This document shows, piece by piece, positions 49,447-61,240 of a stretch of 64,000 nt of DNA. The stretch covers positions 1,102,011 through 1,166,010 of the forward strand of contig JAINUG010000212.1 of assembly GCA_029706075.1 (NCBI GenBank), written 5' to 3'. Source of the stretch: Aldrovandia affinis (taxonomy: Eukaryota; Chordata; Actinopteri; Notacanthiformes; Halosauridae). A model generated the notes under the pieces. That model searched no databases and was not told the origin of the DNA. It was given only the letters and a program-made list of their open reading frames with translations. The stretch's first letter is position 1, and every line of letters begins with the position of its first letter. Position numbers and translations under genes: made by a program.

Positions 49447-49750
49447 TGTATACTCAGTGGCCACTTTATTAGGTACACCTTTCTAGTACTGGGTAGGACC
49501 CCCTTTGCCCCCAGAACAGCCTGAATTCTTTGTGGCATGGATTCAACAAGGTGCTGGAAACATTCCTCAGAGATTCTGGTCCATGTTGACATGATAGCAT
49601 CACGCAGTTGCTGCAGATTTGTCAGCTGCACATTCATGTTGCGAATCTCCCATTCCACCACATCCCAAAGGTGCTCTATTGGGCTGAGATCTGGTGACTG
49701 TGGAGGCCATTGGAGTACACTGAACTCACTGTCATGTTTGTGGAACCAGC
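49447..49750 (-). pseudogene. Tc1/mariner fragment, terminal repeat and transposase C-terminus
   Basis: CAGTGGCCACTTTATTAGGT is a well-known fish Tc1/mariner end. The - strand reads TWTRISEECFQHLVESMPQR then IQAVLGAKGV, the transposase C-terminus. The other end is missing. Confidence 0.85.
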
Positions 49751-50029
49751 TAAGTTTATCATTCTATCATATCATTCAGTACTATTAATATGTTAATATC
49801 GTGGTATACCATCACACCTCTAGTACATAGTGAATACATCTCTAAATGATGCAACCTTCCTGACGATAAATGAGAGCCTCTCTAGGGTGCTCTGTGCATG
49901 TGGAGCAGCAAGATGGCGCAGACTGCTGGATATTTCCACCGCAGTGTCACAGACAGTCTCAGGTATTCACACGGGAGCATTAGTGCAGGCTGTTTTTAAT
50001 TTTACATTTTTTTTTAAAAAAAAAAAAAT

Positions 50030-50369
50030 TTTTTAGTTTTCCCCCCAATTTAGTGGCCAATTACACCCTCTATTTATTTTGATTTACCCTCCCCTCACAG
50101 GTCCACTGCTCGTCTCTACGAGGCAAGCTGATTCTTCGCTTCCTTCAAAATGGAATTCGCCCGCCCACGTTCTGGAGACTCCCTTACGTGCTTCACGGCG
50201 GACCCGAGCCGGCTCACCCTCCCCCCCCTGGGGCCCCGATCGGGGCTGATGACCAGGGCCGGTCTGGTAGAGACGGGTTTCGAAACCGCGTCCCTGACAG
50301 GCAGCGCACACTCGTACTGGACCAGCCAAGATACGGGTGCGTTAGACCGCTACGCTATCCTCCGCCCCA
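50030..50369 (-). mobile_element. SINE-A with small deletions
   Basis: TTTAGTGGCCAATTACACCC to CCGCTACGCTATCCTCCGCC. Two small internal deletions, one around 50130 and one around 50235. Confidence 0.9.
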
Positions 50370-50940
50370 GTTCAGGCTGTTTTACAGCCATACAGCACAG
50401 CGAGGATTGTCACATATCTTCACACAAGTCTGGCACAGAGAGTGAGACAGGTTATGATTATCATCAGCATTTATTTGGCGGAGGTACTTTCGTCTCGGGT
50501 GACTCAGGGGGCTTAAACAGACCTTTCAACAGCGTGCTGCGGGCTGATGACACGGGCGCGGGGATGCGAGCGGGCGGGTACAGCTGCCGGAGCGCTCAGA
50601 GCAGAGAGTCACTCTCCGTGCGATGAGCCCGACGCAGCTGCACAGGTCTGGGATCGCACTTACTGACGAGCGTTTGTTTCCACCGGAGAGATTAGACACG
50701 CACGCACGCACTGAGCTTCTGAAAGGTTGAGAAAAACAGGCCAGCGTAGGGAGGCAGTCACTGGGTACCATCATGTCTCTCAAAGGGATCTTTACTTTAT
50801 AGATTCCCTTGAGTGAACTCCTGCCACCCATAAAATGTCCTTGTGGACATACAGTACACACACACAAAGTTAATTACAATGACTAAATATTGTAAAAAAA
50901 AATGTTTTTTTCATTGACATATTCCCTGCACCAGTGTGAT
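50370..50940. other. No recognisable gene or repeat
   Basis: Unique-looking DNA with moderate GC. Confidence 0.4.
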
Positions 50941-50944
50941 GTTG

Positions 50945-51240
50945 TGGACTCAAGTCACATGACTTTGACTCGAGTCACAGTTTTGATGACTTCAGACTTG
51001 GCTTGCAAAAAGGTACCTGAGGCTTGCCTTAGACTTGTATATCTATGACTGGGGACTAGGCTTGAACTTGAGCTGGATGACTCGAGAGACTTGTTTTGAG
51101 TGTGACTTAAGGACTTGACACCTGAACACGGTGACTTGGGACTTTAATTGAGACTTAATCCTTCATGACTTAACTTGAGACTTGAAGGTTAAGACTTGAG
51201 ACTTACTTATGACTTGTGTAACAATGACTTGGTCACAACT
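50945..51240. mobile_element. Degenerate GACTTGAG-word repeat
   Basis: About 20 degenerate GACTTG/GACTCGAG words over 300 bp, ending ACAATGACTTGGTCACAACT. This pattern belongs to a dispersed, probably non-autonomous DNA element common in fish; the ends are not defined. Confidence 0.5.
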
Positions 51241-51299
51241 CTGGTGATATATGCTAACACACACATACACATTCACAGGGAAGAGGGGCACAAGCACAT

Positions 51300-51352
51300 C
51301 TACACACACACACACACACACACACATCTACACACACACACACACACACACA
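51300..51352. repeat. (CA)n microsatellite
   Basis: Two runs of CA separated by TCTA. Confidence 0.95.
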
Positions 51353-51359
51353 CTGTGAG

Positions 51360-52045
51360 AGAGACTGTTGTGACTGCCTTCGCTGATGTTACAAGTGTAT
51401 GTGGACGTCGTTTGTTGTAGACTCTGCATGCATACAAAATCTAAAACATCCCTGACATCCAAAAAAACAAACGAATTAAAATGTGACTAAAAATTGGCCG
51501 CAATAAAAGAACGAAGCGTATTTGTGCCTGTCAGCATGTGTTCGGATGTGTGCGTGCGTATGTGTGTGCGTATGTGCATGAAAGTCTATACGATACAGAC
51601 TGTGTCCACAGATTATACATTGACTGCAAAACCAAACAGAATGTCTGAATGACTTTGCAGGGTTCAGAGGATACGGAGATAGAGAAGCTGAATTAGCCGT
51701 TATTGTTGGGACAGGAAATGCCTCTGTGGCGCTCTAAAGGAATGCCAGGTGGGGAGAACGCGATCCCTCTGTGCGTGTGTGTGACCACACCTGTGAAAAC
51801 CTGGCTGTTTGTACTACCTCTGCCTCTTCAAACAGACTCCCACAATAGTTTGCAACAACACCAAAACGAGAGCAAAAAGGATGAGAAAAAAAGAAAGAGC
51901 GAGAGAGAGAGAGAGAAAAGAGAGGGGGCTGTTTACCACGCCGACGCATAAAACATCTGTGAGTGGGGGGAGGAGAGCCGGCTCTTTAAAGCAGCAGAGC
52001 CCTGACAAAGGAGCCCTGGTGTCCTCTGTTGTGTTCTTCTGCACA
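51360..52045. other. No gene; short GA run at 51895-51920
   Basis: No recognisable feature apart from the GA run. Confidence 0.4.
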
Positions 52046-52047
52046 TC

Positions 52048-52350
52048 CTGCCCCCCTCCTGCCCCCTCCTCCTGCCCCCCTCCTGTCCCCTCCTCCTCCC
52101 CCCCTCCTCCTGCCCCCTCCTCCTGCCCCCCCCCTCCTGCCCCCTCCTCCTCCCCCTCCTCCTGCCCCCTCCTCCTGCCCCCTCCTCCTGCCCCCCTCCT
52201 CCCCCCCCCCCCTGCCCCCTCCTCCTGTCCCCCTCCTCCTGCCCCCCCTCCTCCTCCTCCTGCCCCCTCCTCCTCCCCCCCTCCTCCTGCCCCTCCTCCT
52301 GTCCCCCCTCCTCCTGCCCCCTCCTCCTGCCCTGCCTCCTCCTGCCCCCC
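52048..52350. repeat. C-rich tandem repeat, CCTCCTGCCCC unit
   Basis: About 25 units of CCTCCTGCCCC and CCTCCTCC, mostly pyrimidine with G at regular spacing. Pro/Ser-rich frames here are artefacts. Confidence 0.95.
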
Positions 52351-52524
52351 CGGTCTCGCCACTGCCATGCTGAGGGGGCCCTTCAGGCGTGAGAGAACCC
52401 CCCTCCTCCTGTCCCATCCAGCCTGCTATTCAGTTCAAACTCATTTTCTTGATATTTACGTTTTGCACGGGCCCACAGCCAGGTTGCATAGTGCCAATTG
52501 TTTCTCAAACAAACAAACAAATTG

Positions 52525-52685
52525 ACTAATCTTTTCCTTCCCTGTGTTACCTACCCCCTGCAGCTGCCAATAATGATGTCTATTATCTCTCCTGACTATG
52601 ATTGATCTTACCATGTATTAATGCACATCTTGTAAGTCGCTCTCGATAAGACCGTCTGCTAAATGCTGTGAATGTAAAATGTTCA
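52525..52685 (+). mobile_element. L2-like LINE 3' tail
   Basis: TTTTCCTTCCCTGTGTTACC, GCAGCTGCCAATAATGATGT, CACATCTTGTAAGTCGCTCT; a few short deletions. Confidence 0.8.
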
Positions 52686-53612
52686 GCAGTTGGTCGTGTA
52701 GCCTTGCCCCTCTGTGGTCACCCACATTGTACGCAAAACAACTCTTAATTATTTAATTAGCCTAATCATTTATGTGATCGGACATTTATATGATCATGAA
52801 ACATTCCCATATGAAACATGTTACTGTGGTCTAATCTACAAGTGAATCAGCATTGGCATATCCAACGAATTAGCTCATTAAGCCACAGGGGTAATTGATA
52901 GAAACAAAAACCTGCACACACACCGGCCCTCCAGGACCGGAGCTGCCCACCCCTGGCCTAACATGTTACCATTCACAAACCTCAAAAGGCACCTACATAG
53001 TGAGCCACTGCTGTAAGAAAATAAAGGTCAATCTGACCTGTTGGATCAACCAAGACTTTTTTTGTCCAAGCTTTTACCCTGAATCTATTTTTGAACTCAT
53101 AACCTTTACCATAAAAAAAATATTATTTAATAAATAAAATGAATAGTGAAAATAAAATAAAAATATATAAATGAATGTAATTAATTTTCACATATAATCA
53201 AATCATTCAAATGTAAATGTACAGGCTTGGTGACAAATGTTCATGGTAATATATCGTAACTGTGAGTTTTCTGTGTAACTGTAATATAACAGTTTTTATA
53301 AACTCTCAGCCGTGGGTTTTGCCTCAGCAGAAGCAGGTGACATCAGCGTTTGGGCGTTCGCGGAGTGCGCAGGTGATGTAAACACACACATTCCTTTCAA
53401 AGTGGCTCTTTCATGTGCCCATCGCCAGAGCGATCTCAAAGGTGCGGAATAATGTGATTATAAGCCTCTTTTGGCAGCCCACTGATTCTCTGCCAGCTGT
53501 GAGGCTCTAGGGTGGTGTGTGTTCTAGGGTGGTGTGTGTCCCGGTGACACCCACAAGCCCATACCACATTCATCACATCACCCTCCTAAACAGACAGCTT
53601 CCGTTCTTTCAA
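52686..53612. other. No recognisable gene or repeat
   Basis: AT-rich; GTTCTAGGGTGGTGTGTGT is duplicated at 53505-53540. Confidence 0.4.
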
Positions 53613-53616
53613 AAAT

Positions 53617-53841
53617 TTGTTTAGGATTTTTCCCTGTTTTTATCCCAATTTAGTGGCCAATTACGCCCTCTATTTTATTTAGATTTGCCCTCCCCACACG
53701 AGTCCGCCGCTCGTCTCTACGAGGCAAGCTAAATCTCTGAGGGCAGCGAACTCCACCTCGCACACCCACGTTCTGGAGACTCCCTTACGTGCTTCACGAT
53801 GAACCCAAGTCGGCTCACCCGGCTACGCTATCCACCGCCCC
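53617..53841 (-). mobile_element. SINE-A with ~130-bp internal deletion
   Basis: The tail half runs to AAGTCGGCTCACC, then joins directly to GGCTACGCTATCCACCGCCC (head). The whole B-box part is lost. Confidence 0.88.
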
Positions 53842-53944
53842 ATTTCACTCATCTTTTTAATGAAAACTATCACACAGATGTGTATGACATTTTGAAGATT
53901 TGAATAGCCTTTACCCTTTGCCAAAAACATTTTTTTCCCTACGT

Positions 53945-54319
53945 TCTCTTTCTGCTGTTTTTCCCTAATTTTAGTATCCAATTATACCTTAATTTTTCAC
54001 GTCAATTATCCCTCTCCCTCATATATCTCACGAGCTCGCTACCGTAGTCCTGATACCAGCAGTGACATGCGGCCAGGCACCACCTCCTCCGAGCCGGAAC
54101 CCACCAAGCCGTCACCGTAACTCCGGTATGCGCACAGGGCCACTCCTATACGCAGCAAGCTCGCATCGGCTTCCCTCCCCCCTCCCTGGGGTGGACAGCC
54201 AATCGCCGCCCCCTAGTGGCACTCCCGGCCAGAGCCAACTCTGGCACGGCTGGTGGAATTGAACCCTGGTCACAGTGGCCAGCGTCGAACGTTGTAACTG
54301 CTAGACCACCCGGGAGGCC
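53945..54319 (-). mobile_element. SINE-B, near full length
   Basis: ATTTTAGTATCCAATTATAC (tail), GGGGTGGACAGCCAATCGCC (centre), TTGTAACTGCTAGACCACCC (head). Confidence 0.9.
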
Positions 54320-54760
54320 TGCCAAAAACTATTTAATCTACTTTGGTGCTGAAATGGTGTAAAGACGGACTGGTAATTTTTGTGTTTTGAATGTAAATGC
54401 CAACAAACCCACTATCTAAACCGTATAGTTGTTACTACAGAGACTTTTTTTTCATGATTTTTTGCGGTCAGTTCGGGAGAGCACAGAAAACATGTGATGT
54501 CAGCCCTTGCATATTTTCACACTGCAGCCCACAAGTTAGGCTTTATACCAGCAGACCAGAGGCACCCGATTGAGCAGGGGGCACGTTTATCGAGCATGTC
54601 CTGGTACTGCTTGTTGAGCTTGGAAGAAATCTGCAGGAAAAACTAAAATAAGTATTGGTACTATTGTGATAGTGGTGCCACAGATTTGGGGAAACTTTGT
54701 GTTTCTTCACTTCTAACACTTTGTGTTCAAGGTGCTCTTAAATAATTCCTCCCTCAGTTA
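54320..54760. other. No recognisable gene or repeat
   Basis: Unique-looking AT-rich DNA. Confidence 0.4.
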
Positions 54761-54764
54761 CGTC

Positions 54765-54913
54765 TTTAGTGTAATTGGTCAGGACTGCGGAATCACTTCC
54801 AATCTTCCGCAAGAGACTCAAAACCCACCTCTTCAGACTCCACTACCCCTGATCTCTGTCCATCTAGCTAAATTGTCTTCACCACTGTCTACTTGTTCAA
54901 CACTATACTCTTT

Positions 54914-54948
<35 letters not shown>

Positions 54949-55155
54949 TACATTTTGTAAACATTGTAAAATACCTTTTCCTTCCCGGTGTTACAGGTAT
55001 GGTACGCAGATGCCTGCAATGATGTCTATTGCTGTATTCCTGCACTGATCTCGCGCGCTAACTGTGATTGTTCCTACCATGTATTGATGCACATCTTGTA
55101 AGTCGCTCTGGATAAGAGCGTCTGCTAAATGCTTAAAATGTAAAAATGTAAAATG
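54765..55155 (+). mobile_element. L2-like LINE 3' end with poly(A) expansion
   Basis: ATTGGTCAGGACTGCGGAAT matches the polymerase end of the 37255 copy; a pure A run lies at 54918-54945; then GTGTTACAGGTATGGTACGC and the CGCTCTGGATAAGAGCGTCT tail with TGTAA repeats. Confidence 0.85.
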
Positions 55156-55396
55156 TAGTGTTCAGTACACATCCAACTCAATCATTTAAAAAAGACAATA
55201 CTGTAGGTAAGGTAACAGTAGGTAAGTTAAATGAAAGCCTTGTCAATAACTAACCTGTTTTTTTTGTCCTTTATGGCAATTTGGAGATGCTAGTTTTGTA
55301 CTTAGTCTTCTACACATGCACACATACAGGAAAATTATTCAACTTTATGGGTTTCAGGGACTTTTTTTGTATATGAATATGATGAAGCTAATCATA

Positions 55397-55735
55397 GGTA
55401 ACTGCCAAATTAAAGGAAACACGGGTAAATTAAGGGTTCTGGGTGTGGGGTGTACTTTCCTGCCATGGTTTAGGTCCACTTGACCCCTTAGAGGTCAAGG
55501 TAAATGCCAATAAATACAAAGCCATTCTGAGCAATCACCTTCATCCTATGGTGAAGCATTTCTATCCTGATGGGAGTGGTCTCTTCCAGGATGAAAATGC
55601 CCCCATCCACAGGGCACAAGTGATCACTGAATGGTTTGATGAGCATGAAAAAGATGTAAACCATATGCCATGGCCGTCTCAGTCACCAGATCTTGTGGAA
55701 GAAGGGAGGGAGGATTTCAGTTGGCAGGATTGTCC
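55397..55735 (+). pseudogene. Tc1-like transposon fragment, 5' end plus part of transposase
   Basis: Left end TAGGTAACTGCCAAATTAAA, then a frame reading YKAILSNHLHPMVKHFYPDG, LFQDENAPIHRAQVITEWFD and EKDVNHMPWPSQSPDL, which includes the middle of the DDE domain. It breaks at 55695 and the right end is absent. Same family as 38180. Confidence 0.87.
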
Positions 55736-55899
55736 TCGTCTAATCAGGTGAGGGTGAGTCCTGGTCAGTGGGACACCTGCAGTCTGTCTGCACCAGCTGC
55801 GCATGAAGCACACACCTCAGGAGAAATGACTGCGCAGATCAGCTGATGGGTTGTGAAAATGGGCAGCTGGAAGCTGTTTTCTTTCTATTTTGCGTGTTA

Positions 55900-56184
55900 A
55901 ACCCCCCCTTGTATTGTGAGTTCACTGCCGTAGCCCTGAGACCGGCAGTGACAAAGGTGACGTACCACCTCCTCCGAGATGGCACTCGCCAAGCCGTTGA
56001 CTGGAAATCCGGTACTCCAGGCCACTCAGCCACGCAGTGAACTCATATCGGCTTCCCTCCCCCTTCCCGGGGTGGACACTCCGCCCCCTAGTGGCACTCC
56101 TGGCCAGAGCTCACTTGGTGGAATTGAACCCGGATTGCAGTGGCCAGCCCTGAACGTTGTAACCGCTAGACCACCCAGGAGGCC
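55900..56184 (-). mobile_element. SINE-B, tail-truncated
   Basis: CCCTTGTATTGTGAGTTCAC to GTTGTAACCGCTAGACCACC; the final AATTGGCTACTAAATTGGG-type tail is lost, and the centre is partly deleted. Confidence 0.9.
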
Positions 56185-56480
56185 GCAAGGTGACTGTTTT
56201 AACAGGACTGTCCCTTTTCACTGCTTCATTTATAAACCTCAAGGAGAAAACCCATATATTTGTATTAATGTGGCACATGGAAACTTAAATATGTCATTCC
56301 TGAGCTCAAATACACAGCCACTCCTTGTTACATTTTGACTCACTCAGGATCGCTCGCTTTGTAATTCCCTCATTTTGCAGAAAGGAAACATTCGACTCGG
56401 GGAACAGAGGCAAAGAAGAATCCCCTCACTGCAGTCTATCTGAAAGCTTTCTGAAAAAGGAGACACTGAGGACCTCACTC

Positions 56481-56484
<4 letters not shown>

Positions 56485-56530
<46 letters not shown>

Positions 56531-56872
56531 GAGAGAGAGGGAGAGAGGGAGAGAGAGGGAGAGAGGGAAAGAGAGAGGGAGAGAGATAGAGAGAGAGGGA
56601 GAGAGATAGAGAGAGAGGGAGAGATAGAGAGAGAAAGAGAGAGAGAGAGGGATAGGGAGAGAGTGAGAGAGTGAGTGAGAGAGGGAGAGAGATAGAGAAA
56701 GAGGGAGAGAGAGAAAGAGAGAGAGAGGGAGAGAGGGAAAGAGAGAGGGAGAGAGATAGAGAGAGAGGGAGAGATAGAGAGAGAAAGAGAGAGAGAGAGG
56801 GATAGGGAGAGAGTGAGAGAGTGAGTGAGAGAGGGAGAGAGATAGAGGAAGAGGGAGAGAGAGAGAGAGATA
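56485..56872. repeat. (GA)n-rich array with higher-order repeat
   Basis: GAGAGA with GGGAGA, GATAGA and AAAGA interruptions. A block of about 165 bp containing GGGATAGGGAGAGAGTGAGA occurs twice (56590-56700 and 56755-56860 regions). Confidence 0.95.
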
Positions 56873-57199
56873 AACACATCTCTCCCCCAGATGATACAGG
56901 TGAGAACAAAGTGAAGCGACTCACGGGTATGACCTTTGGGATTCTTCAGATTTATCAACAGCAGGAGGTACCCTCCCTTCCCCCCTCTCACCGTAAAGAA
57001 AAAGATGAAAGATGAATCTGTTTGGTTCGTCTCTTTGAGAGGTGCCTTTGAACAACCTTGTTTCTGCTATTTGGTTTCAGACAGAAGGCAGGTGACAAAA
57101 GGGAAAAACAGGAAACCAAAGGTCATCGCTTCAGCTCAGCTCTGACTGGTAAAACAATTTTTTATATCTGTAAAAGTATGCAAGTAAATAAAGATATAT

Positions 57200-58350
57200 A
57201 TGTTTTTAACTGTTTCCAGTGGGATATTGGACCATTCTTCAAGAAGGAAAGCCTCCAGTTCTTTGAGAGATGAAGGTGGTGCAAATCTACTCTGCACTCT
57301 GTGTTCCAGAACTTCCCATAAAGTTTCAATGATGTTTAGATCTGGTGATTGGGGAGGCCATGGAAGGTGTTTACTTTAATCCTGGTGTTCCTGAAAACAC
57401 TCTTATCCATTCAGCAGTGTGGATGTGGGCAGTATTGTCTTATCGGAGAATCTTGAGGAATGTTTGAGCCATAGGGTGCACCTGGTCGCATAAAATGACC
57501 TCGTATTCCATACTTCCACCATACAGAGTAATAATCGCATGACTCCCACGAGACGGCTCCCCATACCATAACAGATCCACCGCAGTTGGGAACAAGCAAG
57601 GGAAGGCTCCCTTTGGCTTTCTCCAAACATAAACCCGTGAAAAAGAGTATGACACGGTGGGGCGGTTGTAGTATAATGGTTAGGGAACTGGGCTTGTAAC
57701 TCAGAGGTTGCTGGTTCAATCCCCAGTTGGGACACTGCTGTTGTACCCTTGAGCAAGGCACTTAACCTGAATTGCTTCAGTAAAAATATCCAGCTGTATA
57801 AATTGATTGTATGTAAAGAAATGTAAACTGTGTACGTCGCTCTGGATAAGAGCGTCTGCTAAATGCTTCAAATGTAATGCAAATGTAAGGACTTTAATTT
57901 ACACAGAACATAAAACACAAGTGGGAGAGAAATGTGAGAATGACTGTAATGTAATGACACAACTTATCTGACCATATTTCTTTCTTCCACTGCCCCTCCA
58001 GTCCAGGTTTTGTGCTCCGCACACCAGGTTGAGCATTAGCCTTGGTTACAAGTGGTTTCCGAATGGCAGCCCTACCGTAAATACCAGTCCTACCATAAAT
58101 ATCACAAGGTACATTTTTTGTTGAGACTGGGTGACTGGGTCATTTTTGAATCCGTTGTTTAATGGTTTTTAGCAACTATCCTGTTAACTGTCTGTGTATC
58201 CTGGTCAGTAAGCTTCAACATTCCACAACTATTCCTCTCCCCTGATGTAGTTTTTCCTTGTTTGGTGTGTGTAGTTATGATTGCAGCCACTGTTCCCTTG
58301 ACACATTAAATAACAGTGGCGAAGAGGCTAATTTGCACTGAGTGACAAAT
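57200..58350 (-). pseudogene. Tc1/mariner remnant interrupted by SINE-C
   Basis: 57216-57656 on the - strand reads VWRKPKGAFPCLFPTAVDLL then WYGEPSRGSHAIITLYG, a transposase catalytic-domain piece, and continues to AGATCTGGTGATTGGGGAGG on the + strand (SPQSPDL-type region). After the SINE (57658-57888), 57960-58330 continues the N-terminal part (ATCTGACCATATTTCTTTCT, CCTTGACACATTAAATAAC). Many frame breaks. Confidence 0.7.
57658..57888 (+). mobile_element. SINE-C, full length, inserted in a Tc1 remnant
   Basis: Head GTATAATGGTTAGGGAACTG, with a tRNA-Thr-like anticodon arm CTGGGCTTGTAACTCAG that can form five pairs around loop CTTGTAA (anticodon UGU); B-box-like GGTTCAATCCCC; LINE-derived tail CGCTCTGGATAAGAGCGTCT; TGTAA end. 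Confidence 0.93.
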
Positions 58351-58970
58351 AGTATATTGACACAGGGTTGGAACTTGGTTACATTATCTGTTTATTGTGT
58401 AGATGAGTCTTTGGGAACATGAGGGACAAGCCCATCTGGGAACTACTGCCAAAGGTCTTCTGGTCCCTGTGACAATGATAAAGGAAGAAAGAAAGAAAGA
58501 AAGCGAGAGAGATGATCTTTCAATCACGGTTCTGTCTGCGCTGCTGTACCTGCATTCCAGAGGGGAGCGGGACGGTGGGGTCGAGATCGTAATCGCAGGA
58601 AGGGGAGGAAGGATGTTTTTTTTAAGTGTTTCAATAGGGTCTGATTGTTCACCATAAGCCACTCTCGCTTTTAGCGGGAGCTCTTCACGGTGAATACGCA
58701 ATGGAGAATCACAAAAGAGGCATTCTTTCACCGGGAGTCACAGCATCGCTCGAGTGTCTAAATACACAAAACCAAACATGTTTTTCTTGGTCTGTTTGCT
58801 TAGTCAAAAGAGAGGCCCCCTGACAGATAAGCCAGGAAGGAGATGAAAACCTGGATGTGTAAGAATTAGTCATTCCTCGTGTTCAAACGCACTCAGCTGC
58901 GATGAAGGACAATTCAAAACCCGTCGCAATTGTGCTAAAAGTTTAAGCTCAGCTGTGAAGTGTTTTTTGT
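58350..58970. other. No recognisable gene
   Basis: Only a short GAAA run at 58486-58505 is notable. Confidence 0.4.
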
Positions 58971-58974
58971 GTGT

Positions 58975-59295
58975 GTATACTATACAGAAAACTCCACAAT
59001 TATTGAGGCCCTTAATAAAGTTGAGCAAAAAAGACTGTATGAAATAAACAATGTTATGAGCTATATGGTTTGCTAAAAAAATTGGAAAATTATGTTATTT
59101 TATACAAACACAATTGCACAATTGTTCAGTTGTTGTGTACTGCCGTCTTAAATTAAAACCACAACTTTTCGATTGGGTTCAAGTCTTGAGACTGGGATGG
59201 TCATTGAAAACCAGTCATTATGTGGTCAGTTAACCATTTCTTGGCTGACTTTGAGGTGTGCTTGGGATATTGTCTTATTGTGAACATGAACATGT
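58975..59295 (-). mobile_element. Possible degenerate DNA transposon remnant
   Basis: TCGATTGGGTTCAAGTCTTG then AGACTGGGATGGTCATTG and TTGTCTTATTGTGAAC on the + strand resemble the reverse strand of Tc1/Tigger-type transposases. No continuous frame. Confidence 0.45.
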
Positions 59296-59299
59296 GAAC

Positions 59300-60770
59300 T
59301 CTTAAAAAGTGGAGGTGAATTTGATCATAATAATACATATAGCTGAATGAATTAGGTGGAAAACATTGGGTCCAAATGGCAACGTTGTTTAAGGAGAGAA
59401 ACCCAAGATAACAAGGGTGAGGTTTGTGAGGTTTTGTTTATCCATGTGCAAGATAAGGGATTTTGACTGGAACACTTTTTAATTCTAAATGGCAGTTGAA
59501 GATGGCGAACATCCATGAAACTATACATTTGAACATCTTGGGGGAGATGAACCTCTGTTTCAGACCTCTGTGGCGTACAGGTGATTTTTAGTGACGTTTT
59601 ACATTTTAGGGACTATATAATGCCACCCTGTGTTTGCTTGTGTCATTACTGCTGGACTGAGCTCAAGCCATGGGCCTTCATTTACACACCAAGTTTCTTA
59701 ATTTTCTCATTTACTGTTTAAGCATTATATTCATAGCCATTTATGTAAAAAGCCACACCCCTACTGTGAGTTCATTTCAGTGAACATGTTTTTTTTTAGA
59801 GGAGATTCCAGAAACTTGGTGAAAGTTGATATGTTGCAAAATGCCAGAAAATGCAATATGGTGGCCGAGTTTTTGGACATTGATTTCACGTTATGTTAAT
59901 TAAATGTTGTGATTTAAACTGACTGGTATACTGCCACCACCAGGCCAGTCGGCAGGAAGCTGTGCGTTCTTCAGTATATCCCTCTACCATCACAATTATT
60001 TATTTTACTGAGCTTTCGATCCATAGACTCCACGTCAGAGTGAAATAAATCATTGTGACTTTTTCAGTATTTCAATGTTGCACAGTGTTGCATAATTAAA
60101 AACCCAAATTCAGCCTAACAGAAATACTTTCTGATATTTTTAATGTTTTATATCTGGAGAGCTCACGCGAGAGACTCCAGAGCAGTTTGTTATAGTCTAA
60201 TGAATCACTTTCTGGCCCCATATTTAGCTGTAGTCTTGTGGCACCTTCAGAAAACATCTCTGAAACGTGTCCATTACCCAGAACCCTCAGCTGTAAAAGG
60301 TGATGAGAGCTGAGTCAGCGCTGTGGAGGAATGTGGCCTGGCATGGCCAGGTGTTTCCATTACACCGTCCCTCCAAACAGAACACAGATGCATCATTAAA
60401 AGACGTGTTGGGTTAGATGCACTATAAAACATAAGCTAATTTGGCAGAAACAGTCAGTATGTTTTTGCTAGTTTTTTTCTAATTCAGAGGAAGACGCTGG
60501 AGTCTGTAAACAATTGTGAACGGCCCGTGCAAATGAAAGTGTGGGCAGAACTTAAGGCCGCCTGCCCTGCTGTCCCGGACAACGGGTCCTCACAACGAGC
60601 CAGAACACATTGATCCATGTTTCTGGTAGAAGTTTTGATCATTAATTGGCCATACCTGCCTCATTTCGGGCCTCATTTTGGGCTTCACAGTGGTGGCAGT
60701 CCTGGGGCAGGAGGGAGCAGGACAACGGGAGGGGGGTGCGAAGGGCAGAGGAAAATAAGAGAACGTGAGC
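59300..60770. other. No recognisable gene or repeat
   Basis: Unique-looking DNA, AT-rich in the left part. Confidence 0.4.
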
Positions 60771-60771
60771 A

Positions 60772-61115
60772 GGCCTCCCGGGTGGTCTAGCGGTTACAAC
60801 ATTCGACGCTGGCCACTGCGACCGGGGTTCAATTCCACCGGCTGCGCCAGAGTCGGCTCTGGCCGGGAGTGCCACTAGGGGGCGGCGATTGGCTGTCTGC
60901 CCCAGGGAGTGGGGAGGGAAGCTGATAAGAGCTCGCTGCGTATAGGAGTGGCCCTGTGCGCATACTGGAGTTACGGTGATGGCTTGGCGGGTTCCGGCTC
61001 AGAGGAGGCGGTCACAGGACTATGGAAACAAACTCGTAAGATATATGAGGGAGTGGGATAATTGACGTGAAAAAGGGAGGGTATAATCGGACACTAAAAA
61101 TGGGGAGAAAAACAG
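60772..61115 (+). mobile_element. SINE-B, full length, + strand
   Basis: Head CCTCCCGGGTGGTCTAGCGG, B-box-like GGGTTCAATTCCACC, centre GGGCGGCGATTGGCTGTCTG, tail GAGGGTATAATCGGACACTA. The best example of the tRNA-Glu-like head in the window. Confidence 0.93.
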
Positions 61116-61240
61116 CAGAAAGAGAAAATATAAAAAAAAGAATGTGAGCAGATCCTGACTTAGCAGGCCTTGAGGAAAGAGTGAAACATGTAGGCGCTTG
61201 AAACCTGAGAGATGTCCAGTACAGATTTTTTCTTCTTTTT

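Noticed and set aside
51809-52525. 238-codon Pro/Ser-rich frame, collagen-like appearance on the other strand
   Set aside because: Comes from the CCTCCTGCCCC tandem repeat.
57660-57735. Possible tRNA-Thr gene
   Set aside because: It continues into a SINE body and LINE-derived tail; the acceptor stem is not formed.
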